From positions 32,501 to 80,000 of the forward strand of contig NC_004722.1 of assembly GCF_000007825.1 (NCBI RefSeq): a DNA stretch of 47,500 nt. The letters are read 5' to 3'. The translations under genes and the position numbers were made by a program. Below the pieces are notes generated by a model. It made no database searches and had not been told where the DNA came from. It worked only from the letters and a program-made list of their open reading frames with translations. Of the stretch, positions 1 to 8,817 are shown in pieces. Numbering within the stretch: position 1 is the first letter of the stretch; the number at the start of each line of letters is the position of its first letter. This DNA is from Bacillus cereus ATCC 14579 (lineage in GTDB: Bacteria > Bacillota > Bacilli > Bacillales > Bacillaceae_G).

Positions 1-1272
<1,272 letters not shown>

Positions 1273-1322
1273 TATAATATGTAGCAAATGTTATCTAGTT
1301 TTGAAGGAATATGCCTTCATAG

Positions 1323-1438
1323 TTTGGTGATGATGGCAGAGAGGTCACACCCGTTCCCATACCGAACACGGAAGTTAAGCTCTCTAGCGCCGATGGTAGT
1401 TGGGACCTTGTCCCTGTGAGAGTAGGACGTCGCCAAGC
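1323..1438 (+). rRNA. 5S ribosomal RNA
   Basis: A complete 116-nt 5S rRNA lies about 50 nt after the 23S end, the standard 23S-5S arrangement of a Bacillus rrn operon. The conserved internal block CCCATACCGAACACGGAAGT is at 1357-1376, and the two ends can pair as the terminal helix (TTTGGTGATGATGG with GACGTCGCCAAGC). No tRNA genes follow it; a terminator does. Confidence 0.97.
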
Positions 1439-1442
1439 AACT

Positions 1443-1475
1443 AAAAACACAAGTCATTTGACTTGTGTTTTTTTT
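1443..1475 (+). terminator. rrn operon terminator
   Basis: A 12-bp perfect stem (AAACACAAGTCA pairing with TGACTTGTGTTT) with a minimal loop is followed by a run of T. It directly follows the 5S gene and ends the rRNA transcript before csfB. Confidence 0.93.
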
Positions 1476-1628
1476 ATATTGTTAAAAAGAATGGGAAAGA
1501 AGTAATGGAAATACAAACACGTTGCCCAAGAGTTAATCATATTATATAAAAGATGGGTGTATATTTTTCTGTAAATTGTTAAGGATTAGAAGTATAAAAT
1601 AGGTTCACTTAAATAGGGAGGGAAGATT

Positions 1629-1808
1629 ATGAAATTACAAAGTGAAGTTTGTATTGTTTGTGAGACAAAAAGAAAAGAAGGTATATATGTTTATAATAAT
1701 TTAATATGCCATGAATGTGAAAAGGATATGGTGAATACAGAGACAGATGATCCGAAATATATATATTATTTAAAGCAGCTTCGAAAATTAGAAGTATCAT
1801 ATTTTTAA
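1629..1808 (+). CDS. csfB: Anti-sigma-G factor Gin (CsfB)
   Basis: This 59-aa protein carries two zinc-knuckle cysteine pairs, CIVC at residues 8-11 and CHEC at about 33-36. That is the layout of Gin/CsfB, a small zinc protein that in B. subtilis binds and inhibits sigma-G (and sigma-E in the forespore) so that late forespore genes are not switched on early. The position immediately after a 5S rRNA gene matches csfB in B. subtilis. The ATG follows a good ribosome-binding site (GGGAGGGAAG). Family knowledge says it is made under sigma-F, but I could not identify a convincing sigma-F promoter upstream. Confidence 0.9.
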   Translation: MKLQSEVCIVCETKRKEGIYVYNNLICHECEKDMVNTETDDPKYIYYLKQLRKLEVSYF

Positions 1809-1879
1809 ATAGGCATATGCCTATTATTTTTTTTGTTCTGTATAATAGATAGAGAATGAATAATAAGGAAGAGATGTAG

Positions 1880-3301
1880 ATGAATCAAAATCGTATGCCT
1901 TTATATGAGGCGTTAATAGAGTTTAAAGAAAGAGGGCCGTTATCCTTTCATGTTCCTGGTCATAAGAATGGTTTAAACTTCCCTCAGGAGGCAATAAGAG
2001 AGTTTAAAGGTATTCTATCTATTGATGTAACTGAATTAGCAGGACTAGATGATTTGCATAGTCCGTTTGAATGTATAGATGAGGCACAACAATTATTGGC
2101 TGAAGTTTATAATACAAAGAGAAGTTATTTTTTAATTAATGGTTCAACAGTCGGGAACTTAGCAATGATTTTGTCTTGTTGCGGGGAACATGATATTGTT
2201 CTTGTACAAAGAAATTGTCATAAATCAATTATTAATGGTTTAAAACTTGCGGGAGCAAATCCCATTTTTTTAGATCCATGGATTGATGAAGCTTATAACG
2301 TACCAGTGGGAGTTCGTAATGAAATTATTAAGAACGCAATTGGAAAGTATCCAAATGCGAAAGCACTTATTTTAACGCATCCTAATTATTATGGTATGGG
2401 GATGGATTTAGAGGCAAGCATCGCTTTTGCACATGCACATAAAATCCCTGTTTTGGTAGATGAGGCACATGGGGCACATCTATGTTTGGGAGAACCATTT
2501 CCGAAGTCAGCATTAACATATGGTGCAGATATTGTAGTTCATTCTGCACATAAAACATTACCCGCAATGACAATGGGTTCCTATTTACATATAAATAGTC
2601 ATTTAGTAGACGAAGATAAGGTTACTACTTATTTAAGTATGCTACAATCTAGTAGTCCATCGTATCCAATTATGGCTTCCTTGGATATAGCACGCTTTAC
2701 AATGGCGCGTATAAAAGAAGAAGGTCACAGTGAAATTGTTGAGTTTTTACGAAGATTTAAGGAACAATTACGTTCTATTCCCCAAATCGCCATTTTAGAA
2801 TATCCGTTGCAAGATGAGTTAAAGGTCACCGTACAAACTCGTTGTCAGTTATCAGGGTACGAATTACAGTCTGTATTTGAAAAGGTCGGTATATATACAG
2901 AGATGGCTGATCCGTACAATGTCCTATTTATTTTACCCTTACAAGTAAATGAGGGATATATGAAGGTTATAGAGATGATCCGAGTAGCATTGCAACATTA
3001 TGAGGTGAAAGACAAGAGGGAATCTATTCGTTATACTTATAATGGTGAATTCTCTCTTTTACCGTATACGTATAAACAACTAGACGGATATGAAACAAAG
3101 ATAGTATCTATAGAAGAGGCTGTTGGAATGATAGCGGCGGAAATGGTGATTCCGTATCCACCTGGAATTCCATTAATTATGTATGGAGAGAGAATTACTT
3201 CAGAGCATAAAGAGCAAATTATGTATTTAGAAAGAGCAGGAGCTCGTTTTCAAGGTAATACGAAATATATGAAAGTGTATGATATAGAAAGTAGGTTTTA
3301 G
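1880..3301 (+). CDS. yaaO: PLP-dependent Orn/Lys/Arg decarboxylase family protein (YaaO type)
   Basis: This 473-aa fold-type I PLP enzyme belongs to the short Orn/Lys/Arg decarboxylase group. The cofactor-binding segment DEAHGAH is at residues 194-200, and the Schiff-base lysine is K225 in SAHKTLPAMT. The large catalytic domain is followed by the family's C-terminal domain (about 350-473, containing YPPGIP). The substrate (arginine, lysine or ornithine) cannot be read from sequence; the gene is often annotated simply as lysine decarboxylase. It lies 1 nt before tmk, so the two are probably cotranscribed, as in B. subtilis. The xpaC and yaaN genes that precede it in B. subtilis are absent. The ATG has a GGAAGAGATG ribosome-binding site. 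Confidence 0.9.
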   Translation: MNQNRMPLYEALIEFKERGPLSFHVPGHKNGLNFPQEAIREFKGILSIDVTELAGLDDLHSPFECIDEAQQLLAEVYNTKRSYFLINGSTVGNLAMILSCCGEHDIVLVQRNCHKSIINGLKLAGANPIFLDPWIDEAYNVPVGVRNEIIKNAIGKYPNAKALILTHPNYYGMGMDLEASIAFAHAHKIPVLVDEAHGAHLCLGEPFPKSALTYGADIVVHSAHKTLPAMTMGSYLHINSHLVDEDKVTTYLSMLQSSSPSYPIMASLDIARFTMARIKEEGHSEIVEFLRRFKEQLRSIPQIAILEYPLQDELKVTVQTRCQLSGYELQSVFEKVGIYTEMADPYNVLFILPLQVNEGYMKVIEMIRVALQHYEVKDKRESIRYTYNGEFSLLPYTYKQLDGYETKIVSIEEAVGMIAAEMVIPYPPGIPLIMYGERITSEHKEQIMYLERAGARFQGNTKYMKVYDIESRF

Positions 3302-3302
3302 G

Positions 3303-3929
3303 ATGAAGGGATTATTTGTAACAATTGAGGGCCCAGAAGGTTCAGGTAAAACAACGTTAATTAAAAGCTTATTGCCATATTTTGAACAAAAAGCACAGAA
3401 GGTAATGGCGACAAGGGAACCAGGCGGTATTGCAATTTCTGAGGACATTAGGACGATTTTACATAAACAAGAATATACGATGATGGAAGCACGTACAGAA
3501 GCGCTTCTTTATGCTGCTGCGCGCAGACAACATTTAGTAGAAAAAGTTATGCCAGCACTTAATGAGGACTACCTCGTGTTATGTGATCGTTTTATAGATA
3601 GCTCTTTAGCATACCAAGGCTATGCAAGAGGATTGGGTATGGATAAGATATTTGAAATAAATCGTTTCGCAACAGAGGACTGTATGCCTAGTTTAACAAT
3701 TTATCTAGACATTGAGCCTGAGGTTGGTTTGGCTCGGATTGAAAAAGATGCAGGACGTGAAGTAAATCGACTAGATATGGAAGATATCTCTTTCCATAAA
3801 CGTGTGCGCGAAGGGTATTTACAAGTTGTAGAACGTTTCTCGGATCGTATTGTATTGGTAAATGCTGATCAACCGATGGAAAAACTTATAGAAGAAGTTG
3901 TTCAGATTATAGAAGATAAATTGTTATAA
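3303..3929 (+). CDS. tmk: Thymidylate kinase
   Basis: This enzyme phosphorylates dTMP to dTDP with ATP, an essential cytoplasmic step in dTTP supply. The 208-aa length is usual. The P-loop GPEGSGKT is at residues 10-17, the DR(Y/F) motif DRFIDSS at 95-101, and the TREPGG motif lies near 37-42. It is 1 nt downstream of the decarboxylase gene and 35 nt upstream of holB, and replication-linked genes follow. In B. subtilis two genes, yaaQ (darA) and yaaR, lie between tmk and holB; here nothing fits in the gap. Confidence 0.96.
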   Translation: MKGLFVTIEGPEGSGKTTLIKSLLPYFEQKAQKVMATREPGGIAISEDIRTILHKQEYTMMEARTEALLYAAARRQHLVEKVMPALNEDYLVLCDRFIDSSLAYQGYARGLGMDKIFEINRFATEDCMPSLTIYLDIEPEVGLARIEKDAGREVNRLDMEDISFHKRVREGYLQVVERFSDRIVLVNADQPMEKLIEEVVQIIEDKLL

Positions 3930-3964
3930 TAGAAGGAAAGAATGAAATAAGTGAGGTATGCATT

Positions 3965-4948
3965 ATGACGAAGACGTGGGAGCAGCTTTCTGCTATACAA
4001 CCCATCGGTGTAAAAATGTTGATGAATAGCATTGCAAAAGAGCGTATATCCCACGCTTACTTGTTAGAGGGAGGGAAAGGGACAGGAAAGTTTGCGACAG
4101 CAATTCAAATGGCAAAGAGTTTCCTCTGTTCTGAGCGGAATGGAGTAGAGCCCTGCCATGTATGTACAAACTGTAAGCGAATTGATTCAGGTAACCACCC
4201 TAACTTACATATTGTAAAACCAGACGGATTATCTATTAAGAAGCAGCAAATTCATGATTTACAAGAAGAGTTTTCCAAAACAGGATTAGAGGCAAATAAA
4301 AAAATATATATTATTGAGCACGCAGATCGTATGACAGCAAATGCGGCAAATACACTTTTGAAATTTTTAGAAGAACCAAGTAGTGATACAACTGCTATTT
4401 TACTTACTGAACAAAGTCATCAAATTTTAAATACGATTTTATCTCGCTGCCAAGTTGTTACGTTTAGACCGTTACCTACGGAATCTTTAATTAGAAGATT
4501 ACAGGATGAAGGGATTACAGCATCTTTATCGACACTTGCTGCTCAACTTACAAATAGTTTTGATGAAGCTTTAGCTTTATGTAGTGATGAATGGTTTGCA
4601 CAAGCACGAGCTTTAGTGATAAAATTATGTGAAGCGCTCGAAAAAGATAAAACCTCTATTTTTTTTGTACAAGAAAAATGGGGAAAACACTTTGGAGAGA
4701 AAGAACAATTACAGCAAGGTTTAGATATGTTACTCCTTATTTATAAGGATTTATTATATGTTCAACTTGGAGAAGAAGATCGTCTTGTTTTTCATGAGCA
4801 GAAAGAGATGTTTGAATCGTTTTCCTATGCTCAGAAGCGCATTGTATCAGCTCTCTTTAATATATTAGAGGCAAAAAATAGAATCAACGCTAATGTAAAT
4901 GCGCAGCTTGTGTTCGAACAGTTAGTGTTGCGGTTGCAGGAGGGATGA
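3965..4948 (+). CDS. holB: DNA polymerase III subunit delta'
   Basis: This is a clamp-loader subunit that helps load the beta sliding clamp on DNA. The 327-aa AAA+ protein has a P-loop-like GGKGTGK at residues 36-42 and zinc-module cysteines C55, C64, C67 and C70. The sensor-1 SRC motif is in ILSRCQV near 160. The C-terminal part fits the collar domain. The ATG at 3965 follows AGTGAGGTATGC. The ricT start is a few bases past its stop, so the two are translationally close. The length agrees with the family. Confidence 0.95.
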   Translation: MTKTWEQLSAIQPIGVKMLMNSIAKERISHAYLLEGGKGTGKFATAIQMAKSFLCSERNGVEPCHVCTNCKRIDSGNHPNLHIVKPDGLSIKKQQIHDLQEEFSKTGLEANKKIYIIEHADRMTANAANTLLKFLEEPSSDTTAILLTEQSHQILNTILSRCQVVTFRPLPTESLIRRLQDEGITASLSTLAAQLTNSFDEALALCSDEWFAQARALVIKLCEALEKDKTSIFFVQEKWGKHFGEKEQLQQGLDMLLLIYKDLLYVQLGEEDRLVFHEQKEMFESFSYAQKRIVSALFNILEAKNRINANVNAQLVFEQLVLRLQEG

Positions 4949-4953
4949 CCGTT

Positions 4954-5781
4954 TTGTATGATGTAGTAGGTGTTCGCTTTAAGAAGGCCGGAAAGGTATA
5001 TTACTTTGATCCAAACCAGTTCGATATCTCTGAAAATGAGTTTGTCATTGTAGAAACGGTAAGAGGTATTGAATACGGAAAAGTAGTTATTACCAAAAAA
5101 CAAGTTGATGAAAACGACGTTGTATTACCGCTAAAAAAGGTTATTCGTATTGCAAATGAAAATGATCGTACCATTGTTGAAGAGAACAAACATGCTGCCA
5201 AAGAAGCATATCAAGTCTGTCAACAAAAGGTAGTAGAGCATAATCTTGATATGAAACTTGTAGATGTAGAGTATACATTCGATCGTAATAAGATTATTTT
5301 CTATTTTACTGCGGATGGTCGGATCGATTTCCGCGAACTAGTGAAGGACTTAGCCGCAATTTTTAGAACAAGAATTGAACTAAGACAAATTGGTGTTCGT
5401 GATGAAGCGAAGATGCTAGGTGGTATTGGTCCATGTGGTCGTATGCTTTGTTGTTCTACTTTTTTAGGGGATTTTGAACCTGTATCCATTAAAATGGCAA
5501 AGGATCAAAATTTATCATTAAATCCTGCAAAAATCTCTGGTTTATGTGGTCGCTTAATGTGTTGCTTAAAATATGAGAATGATGAATATGAGGCAGCAAA
5601 GGAACAACTTCCTGATTTAGATCAACGTATACAAACCCCGCATGGTACTGGCCGTGTTATCGGATTAAATATTTTAGAAAGATTAATTCAAGTGGAACTA
5701 GTAGACAAGGAACGGATAGTAGAATATACGTTAGATGAGTTAGTGAATAAAGGGGTCGTTTCGAGTCAAACCACAGATTAA
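4954..5781 (+). CDS. ricT: RicT, PSP1-domain protein of the RicAFT (Y-complex)
   Basis: RicT (YaaT) works with RicA and RicF in a [4Fe-4S]-containing complex. In B. subtilis the complex stimulates Spo0A phosphorylation and directs RNase Y mRNA maturation. The PSP1 domain fills most of the 275 aa, and the cysteine-rich segments GPCGRMLCC and GLCGRLMCC are the known cluster ligands. I place the start at TTG 4954, not at the in-frame ATG 4945. The AGGAGGG ribosome-binding site at 4938-4944 is 9 nt from the TTG but abuts the ATG, and the resulting start MYDVVGVRF matches the B. subtilis protein. holB is upstream and yabA follows 14 nt after its stop. Confidence 0.93.
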   Translation: MYDVVGVRFKKAGKVYYFDPNQFDISENEFVIVETVRGIEYGKVVITKKQVDENDVVLPLKKVIRIANENDRTIVEENKHAAKEAYQVCQQKVVEHNLDMKLVDVEYTFDRNKIIFYFTADGRIDFRELVKDLAAIFRTRIELRQIGVRDEAKMLGGIGPCGRMLCCSTFLGDFEPVSIKMAKDQNLSLNPAKISGLCGRLMCCLKYENDEYEAAKEQLPDLDQRIQTPHGTGRVIGLNILERLIQVELVDKERIVEYTLDELVNKGVVSSQTTD

Positions 5782-5795
5782 TGAGGTGGGTGCTT

Positions 5796-6146
5796 GTGGA
5801 GAAAAAAGATATTTTTGAATCGGTTTCTAGTATGGAAGAGCAAATTGGACATTTATATAAACAGTTGGGAGAGTTAAAACAGCATCTTGCAGAGTTGTTG
5901 GAAGAAAACCAGCATATAAAAATGGAAAATAACAATTTGCGACACCGTTTTGAAGAAGTGCAGAATAAAGAAAAACAAAAAACTCAAAAACGTAAAGAAG
6001 TGAAGCCGAAAACAGATATTGGTGAAGGCTATGACAATTTAGCGAGACTATATCAAGAAGGTTTTCATATTTGCAATCTACATTATGGAAGTGTACGTAA
6101 AGAGGGAGATTGTTTGTTCTGTCTTTCATTCTTAAATAAAAAGTGA
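5796..6146 (+). CDS. yabA: Replication initiation control protein YabA
   Basis: YabA limits chromosome replication initiation by binding DnaA and the clamp DnaN. The 116-aa protein has an N-terminal coiled coil (about 1-60, heptad-like with Leu and Glu) that makes the tetramer. A basic linker follows, then a C-terminal zinc domain with HICNLHYG and the CLFC pair. The start is GTG 5796, because GAGGTGG at 5783-5789 sits 6 nt before it; the in-frame ATG at 5781 has no ribosome-binding site. A strong terminator follows immediately, ending the unit that begins with the decarboxylase and tmk genes. Confidence 0.94.
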   Translation: MEKKDIFESVSSMEEQIGHLYKQLGELKQHLAELLEENQHIKMENNNLRHRFEEVQNKEKQKTQKRKEVKPKTDIGEGYDNLARLYQEGFHICNLHYGSVRKEGDCLFCLSFLNKK

Positions 6147-6187
6147 AATTACCTTTCCAATTATAATTGGAAAGGTAATTTTTTATA
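6147..6187 (+). terminator. Terminator after yabA
   Basis: A fully self-complementary 36-bp sequence (6147-6182; each arm contains ATTACCTTTCCAATT) begins directly after the yabA stop codon and runs into T residues. The symmetry would allow it to act on either strand, but no gene converges here. Confidence 0.9.
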
Positions 6188-6228
6188 CATGAAATAGGGT
6201 AGGTTAAGGGTAAGAAAAGGAGCAGTAT

Positions 6229-6969
6229 ATGAATTTATATGAAGATGAACGTTTAGATTACTTATTAGCACAAGACATGAAGATTATACAAAGCCCATCA
6301 GTATTTAATTTTTCTTTAGATGCCGTTTTACTTGCAGATTTTGCATGGGTACCAATTCAAAAGGGGAATTTACTTGATTTGTGTACAGGTAACGCGGTTG
6401 TTCCCCTTCTATTAAGTACAAGAACAAAAGGAAATATTACTGGTGTGGAAATTCAAGAACGCTTATATGATATGGGAGTAAGAAGTGTTCAATACAATGG
6501 GTTGGAAGAAAGAATTCACCTCATACATGGAGATTTGAAAGATATGCCAGAGAAACTTGGACGTCATCAATATGATGTTGTTACATGTAATCCACCATAT
6601 TTTCAAACACCTCAAACTTCAGAGAAAAATATGAATGAACATTTAGCGATAGCTCGTCATGAAATTATGTGTACATTAGAAGATGTTGTATCTGCAAGTA
6701 GTCAGTTAGTAAAACAAGGTGGGAAAGTAGCGTTTGTACATCGTCCAGGGCGATTACTAGACATTGTCACATTAATGCGTAAATATAAAATTGAACCAAA
6801 GCGTGTACAATTTGTTTATCCTAAGGTTGGAAAAGAAGCAAATACATTGTTAATTGAAGGAATTAAGGATGGAAATGCAGATTTGAAAATTTTACCGCCT
6901 CTCGTTGTATATGAGAACAATAACGAATATACAAAGGAGCTACGTTCAATTTTATATGGAGAAGAATAA
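6229..6969 (+). CDS. trmN6: tRNA1(Val) A37 N6-methyltransferase (YabB/TrmN6)
   Basis: This 246-aa class I SAM-dependent methyltransferase has the glycine-rich SAM loop LLDLCTGNAVVPLLL (about 45-60) and the adenine-N6 catalytic NPPY at residues 121-124. It is equivalent to B. subtilis YabB and E. coli TrmN6, which methylates A37 of tRNA-Val. The substrate is inferred from homology. The ATG has an AAGGAGCAG site. It heads a three-gene overlapping cluster with yazA (14-bp overlap) and rsmI, all linked to nucleic-acid processing or modification. Confidence 0.9.
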   Translation: MNLYEDERLDYLLAQDMKIIQSPSVFNFSLDAVLLADFAWVPIQKGNLLDLCTGNAVVPLLLSTRTKGNITGVEIQERLYDMGVRSVQYNGLEERIHLIHGDLKDMPEKLGRHQYDVVTCNPPYFQTPQTSEKNMNEHLAIARHEIMCTLEDVVSASSQLVKQGGKVAFVHRPGRLLDIVTLMRKYKIEPKRVQFVYPKVGKEANTLLIEGIKDGNADLKILPPLVVYENNNEYTKELRSILYGEE

Positions 6970-7246
6970 GCACTTTTTTTATGTGGTAGAGTGCTCTGAT
7001 GGAAGTTATTATGCTGGATATACAAACCATATAGAAAAGAGAATTCAGACTCATAATAGCGGCAAAGGGGCTAAGTATACACGCGTCAGGCTTCCTGTCG
7101 TTTTAAAATATGTAGAGACCCACGATGATAAGCGTACAGCTATGCAAGCGGAGTATTACTTTAAGCAATTAACGAGAAAACAAAAAGAGGCATATATGCA
7201 AAAAGGAGAACGCTATGTGGCAACAAAAAAGCTTTCAACAAAATGA
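6956..7246 (+). CDS. yazA: GIY-YIG domain protein YazA (UPF0213)
   Basis: This 96-aa protein consists of a single GIY-YIG nuclease-like domain: YVVECSDGSYYAGYT at about residues 9-23 supplies the two core strands, and RIQTHN follows. This is the UPF0213/YazA family, whose role in Bacillus is not settled, although small stand-alone GIY-YIG proteins may act in DNA repair. The start is ATG 6956, giving the family's usual length; it overlaps the trmN6 end by 14 bp. The ribosome-binding site is poor (AAAGGAG lies 17 nt upstream), suggesting translation coupled to trmN6. A longer in-frame ORF upstream has no such support. Confidence 0.85.
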   Translation: MEKNKHFFYVVECSDGSYYAGYTNHIEKRIQTHNSGKGAKYTRVRLPVVLKYVETHDDKRTAMQAEYYFKQLTRKQKEAYMQKGERYVATKKLSTK

Positions 7247-8090
7247 AAAGGGAGTTTTATATTTAGTACCAACTCCTATTGGAAATCTAGAAGATATGAC
7301 ATTTCGTGCAATCCGAATTTTAAAAGAAGTTGATTTAATTGCTGCTGAAGATACGAGACAAACGAAAAAACTTTGTAATTATTTTGAAATTGAAACACCT
7401 GTCACGAGTTATCATGAGCACAATAAAGAAGTAAGTGGGAAGAAACTATTAGAGAAATTAGAGGATGGAAAGAATGTAGCACTTGTTAGTGACGCTGGTA
7501 TGCCGTGTATTTCTGATCCAGGTTACGATATTGTCGTTGAGGCAGTAGCTGAGCAATATCATGTAATTCCGCTTCCTGGAGCAAATGCAGCCCTTACAGC
7601 ATTAATTGCATCCGGTCTTGAAACAAAGCAGTTTTATTTCTATGGTTTCTTGCAGAGAAACAAAAAGGAACGGAAGATGGAGTTAGAAAAGCTTCGTTAT
7701 GTACAAACTACAATGATGTTTTATGAAGCACCTCATCGTTTAGATGATACTTTAATTTCGATGCAGGAAGTATTGGGAAATAGAGAGATTGTATTATGTC
7801 GAGAGTTAACGAAAAAATTTGAGGAATTTATTCGAGGAACAATCGAAGAAGCAATTGAGTGGACGAAGCAAAATGAAGTACGTGGTGAGTTTTGTATTTT
7901 AGTAGCTGGTTCAACAGAAGAACCTGCTCCAGAAGAACAATGGTGGGAATCTTTTTCGGTATATGATCATATTGAATATTATATAAATGAAAAAAGTATG
8001 AATTCAAAAGAAGCGATTAAAACAGTCGCTAAAGATCGAGATTTGTCGAAAAGAGATGTATATCAAATCTATCATGTCGATAAAAAATAA
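7215..8090 (+). CDS. rsmI: 16S rRNA (cytidine1402-2'-O)-methyltransferase
   Basis: RsmI methylates the 2'-OH of C1402 in the decoding centre of 16S rRNA. The 291-aa protein shows the tetrapyrrole-methylase fold motifs: LVPTPIGNLEDMT near 17-29, AAEDTRQT near 44-51, and SDAGMPCISDPG near 92-103. The ATG at 7215 follows AAAAGGAG with 6-nt spacing. It overlaps yazA by 32 bp in another frame. It ends at a hairpin shared with the convergent abrB. Confidence 0.95.
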   Translation: MWQQKSFQQNEKGVLYLVPTPIGNLEDMTFRAIRILKEVDLIAAEDTRQTKKLCNYFEIETPVTSYHEHNKEVSGKKLLEKLEDGKNVALVSDAGMPCISDPGYDIVVEAVAEQYHVIPLPGANAALTALIASGLETKQFYFYGFLQRNKKERKMELEKLRYVQTTMMFYEAPHRLDDTLISMQEVLGNREIVLCRELTKKFEEFIRGTIEEAIEWTKQNEVRGEFCILVAGSTEEPAPEEQWWESFSVYDHIEYYINEKSMNSKEAIKTVAKDRDLSKRDVYQIYHVDKK

Positions 8091-8117
8091 GCTTCTCATA
8101 ATTGAGAAGCTTATTTT
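8084..8117. terminator. Bidirectional terminator between rsmI and abrB
   Basis: The palindrome AAAATAAGCTTCTCA / TGAGAAGCTTATTTT with a 4-nt loop lies between convergent genes. It contains the end of each gene, has A residues on one side and T on the other, and so can stop transcription from both directions. Confidence 0.88.
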
Positions 8118-8395
8118 GCTGTTTCGATATAATCTTGAAGTTCGTTTAAGATTTGCTCAGCGCCTTCTTTGCTTAAGATGATTTTACCTTCAGCTAAAGA
8201 AAGGTTACCGTCAGATACTTCACCAGTTACTTGGCAAGTCATGTTTGGTTTATATTTCTTTAAGATGATTTTTTCGTCATCAACATAGATTTCAAGAGCG
8301 TCCTTTTCTGCAATACCTAAAGTACGGCGTAATTCGATTGGAATTACTACACGACCTAATTCATCAACTTTACGAACAATACCAGTAGATTTCAT
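8111..8395 (-). CDS. abrB: Transition-state regulator AbrB
   Basis: AbrB is a global DNA-binding repressor of post-exponential genes, acting as a tetramer. The 94-aa protein has the N-terminal swapped-hairpin DNA-binding domain (residues 1-53; STGIVRKVDELGRVVIP) and a C-terminal dimerisation domain with one cysteine (C54 in MTCQVTGE). The start at 8395 is preceded by AGGAGG (8405-8410 on the complement); a longer upstream in-frame ORF is not supported. It is the only protein gene on the minus strand here. Upstream lie a sigma-A promoter and two Spo0A boxes, as in B. subtilis abrB, so Spo0A~P repression is expected. It is a paralogue of spoVT further along. Confidence 0.97.
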   Translation of the reverse strand: MKSTGIVRKVDELGRVVIPIELRRTLGIAEKDALEIYVDDEKIILKKYKPNMTCQVTGEVSDGNLSLAEGKIILSKEGAEQILNELQDYIETAK

Positions 8396-8447
8396 AATTT
8401 TTTTCCTCCTAAATAAATAGTTTATAAGTTTCGAGTCTATTTTTAGA

Positions 8448-8464
8448 TTCGTCATTTTTCGACA
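8448..8464 (-). promoter_or_regulatory. Tandem Spo0A boxes in the abrB leader
   Basis: On the minus strand TGTCGAA (8458-8464) and TGACGAA (8448-8454) both match the 0A-box consensus TGNCGAA. They are three bases apart, so their centres are 10 bp (one helical turn) apart. They lie just downstream of the predicted start point, the position used for Spo0A~P repression of abrB in B. subtilis. Confidence 0.85.
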
Positions 8465-8481
8465 AAATACCCTATGGACAT

Positions 8482-8510
8482 ATGATACCAATCATTTACA
8501 TTTCCGTCAA
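8482..8510 (-). promoter_or_regulatory. abrB sigma-A promoter
   Basis: Reading the minus strand, TTGACG (8505-8510) and TATCAT (8482-8487) are separated by exactly 17 bp. Transcription would start around 8475, upstream of the two 0A boxes and the abrB ribosome-binding site. This agrees with the layout of the main B. subtilis abrB promoter. Confidence 0.85.
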
Positions 8511-8681
8511 TTCTTAAATTCTATATTTTTTAAAAAGATTTATAGATTTCTTATTTCTTATATATAATAGATTGAGAGGAAATTCCACAATTATTTATAT
8601 TATTTTCTGAAAAAATAATAAATTAAAAGTGGATATTGTATATTTTTTTGAAATATGAGCAATAGATGATAAAGATATTGA
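8511..8681. other. AT-rich spacer between divergent abrB and metG signals
   Basis: This strongly A/T-rich stretch has no ORF of note. It probably supplies upstream promoter DNA for abrB (leftward) and for metG (rightward). A possible rightward promoter is TTGAAA (8648-8653), 16 bp, TAAAGA (8670-8675). I see nothing else supportable. Confidence 0.4.
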
Positions 8682-8817
8682 GCATTAAGACCTAAATTGA
8701 AAATTAGGTTGGCGTAAAGAAGATAAGTTAGATTTGGGCTGCTCGTAAAAGCCCAATTAACGTGGGCTAATAATTAGTGGGGAGGAACAAAAACCCTACT
8801 GATTAAAGTTTCACTTT
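8682..8817 (+). promoter_or_regulatory. Possible structured 5' leader of metG
   Basis: Three successive hairpins can be drawn. The first is ACCTAA (8690-8695) with TTAGGT (8704-8709). The second is TTGGGCT (8734-8740) with AGCCCAA (8750-8756), extended by GTTA with TAAC. The third is a 12-bp stem, TAATTAGTGGGG (8771-8782) with CCCTACTGATTA (8794-8805), including two G-T pairs. A small AAAGT/ACTTT hairpin follows at 8805-8817. There is no ORF. I do not see the T-box AGGGTGG(N)ACCGCG motif or an S-box core, so it is not a standard aminoacyl-tRNA-synthetase or methionine riboswitch. Function is unknown. Confidence 0.4.

Noticed and set aside
4945..4953. ATG 4945 as the ricT start
   Set aside because: The AGGAGGG ribosome-binding site directly abuts it; TTG 4954 has proper 9-nt spacing and gives the family N-terminus.
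8396..8491. N-terminal extension of abrB to 8491
   Set aside because: It would cross the Spo0A boxes and the AGGAGG in front of the standard 94-aa start.
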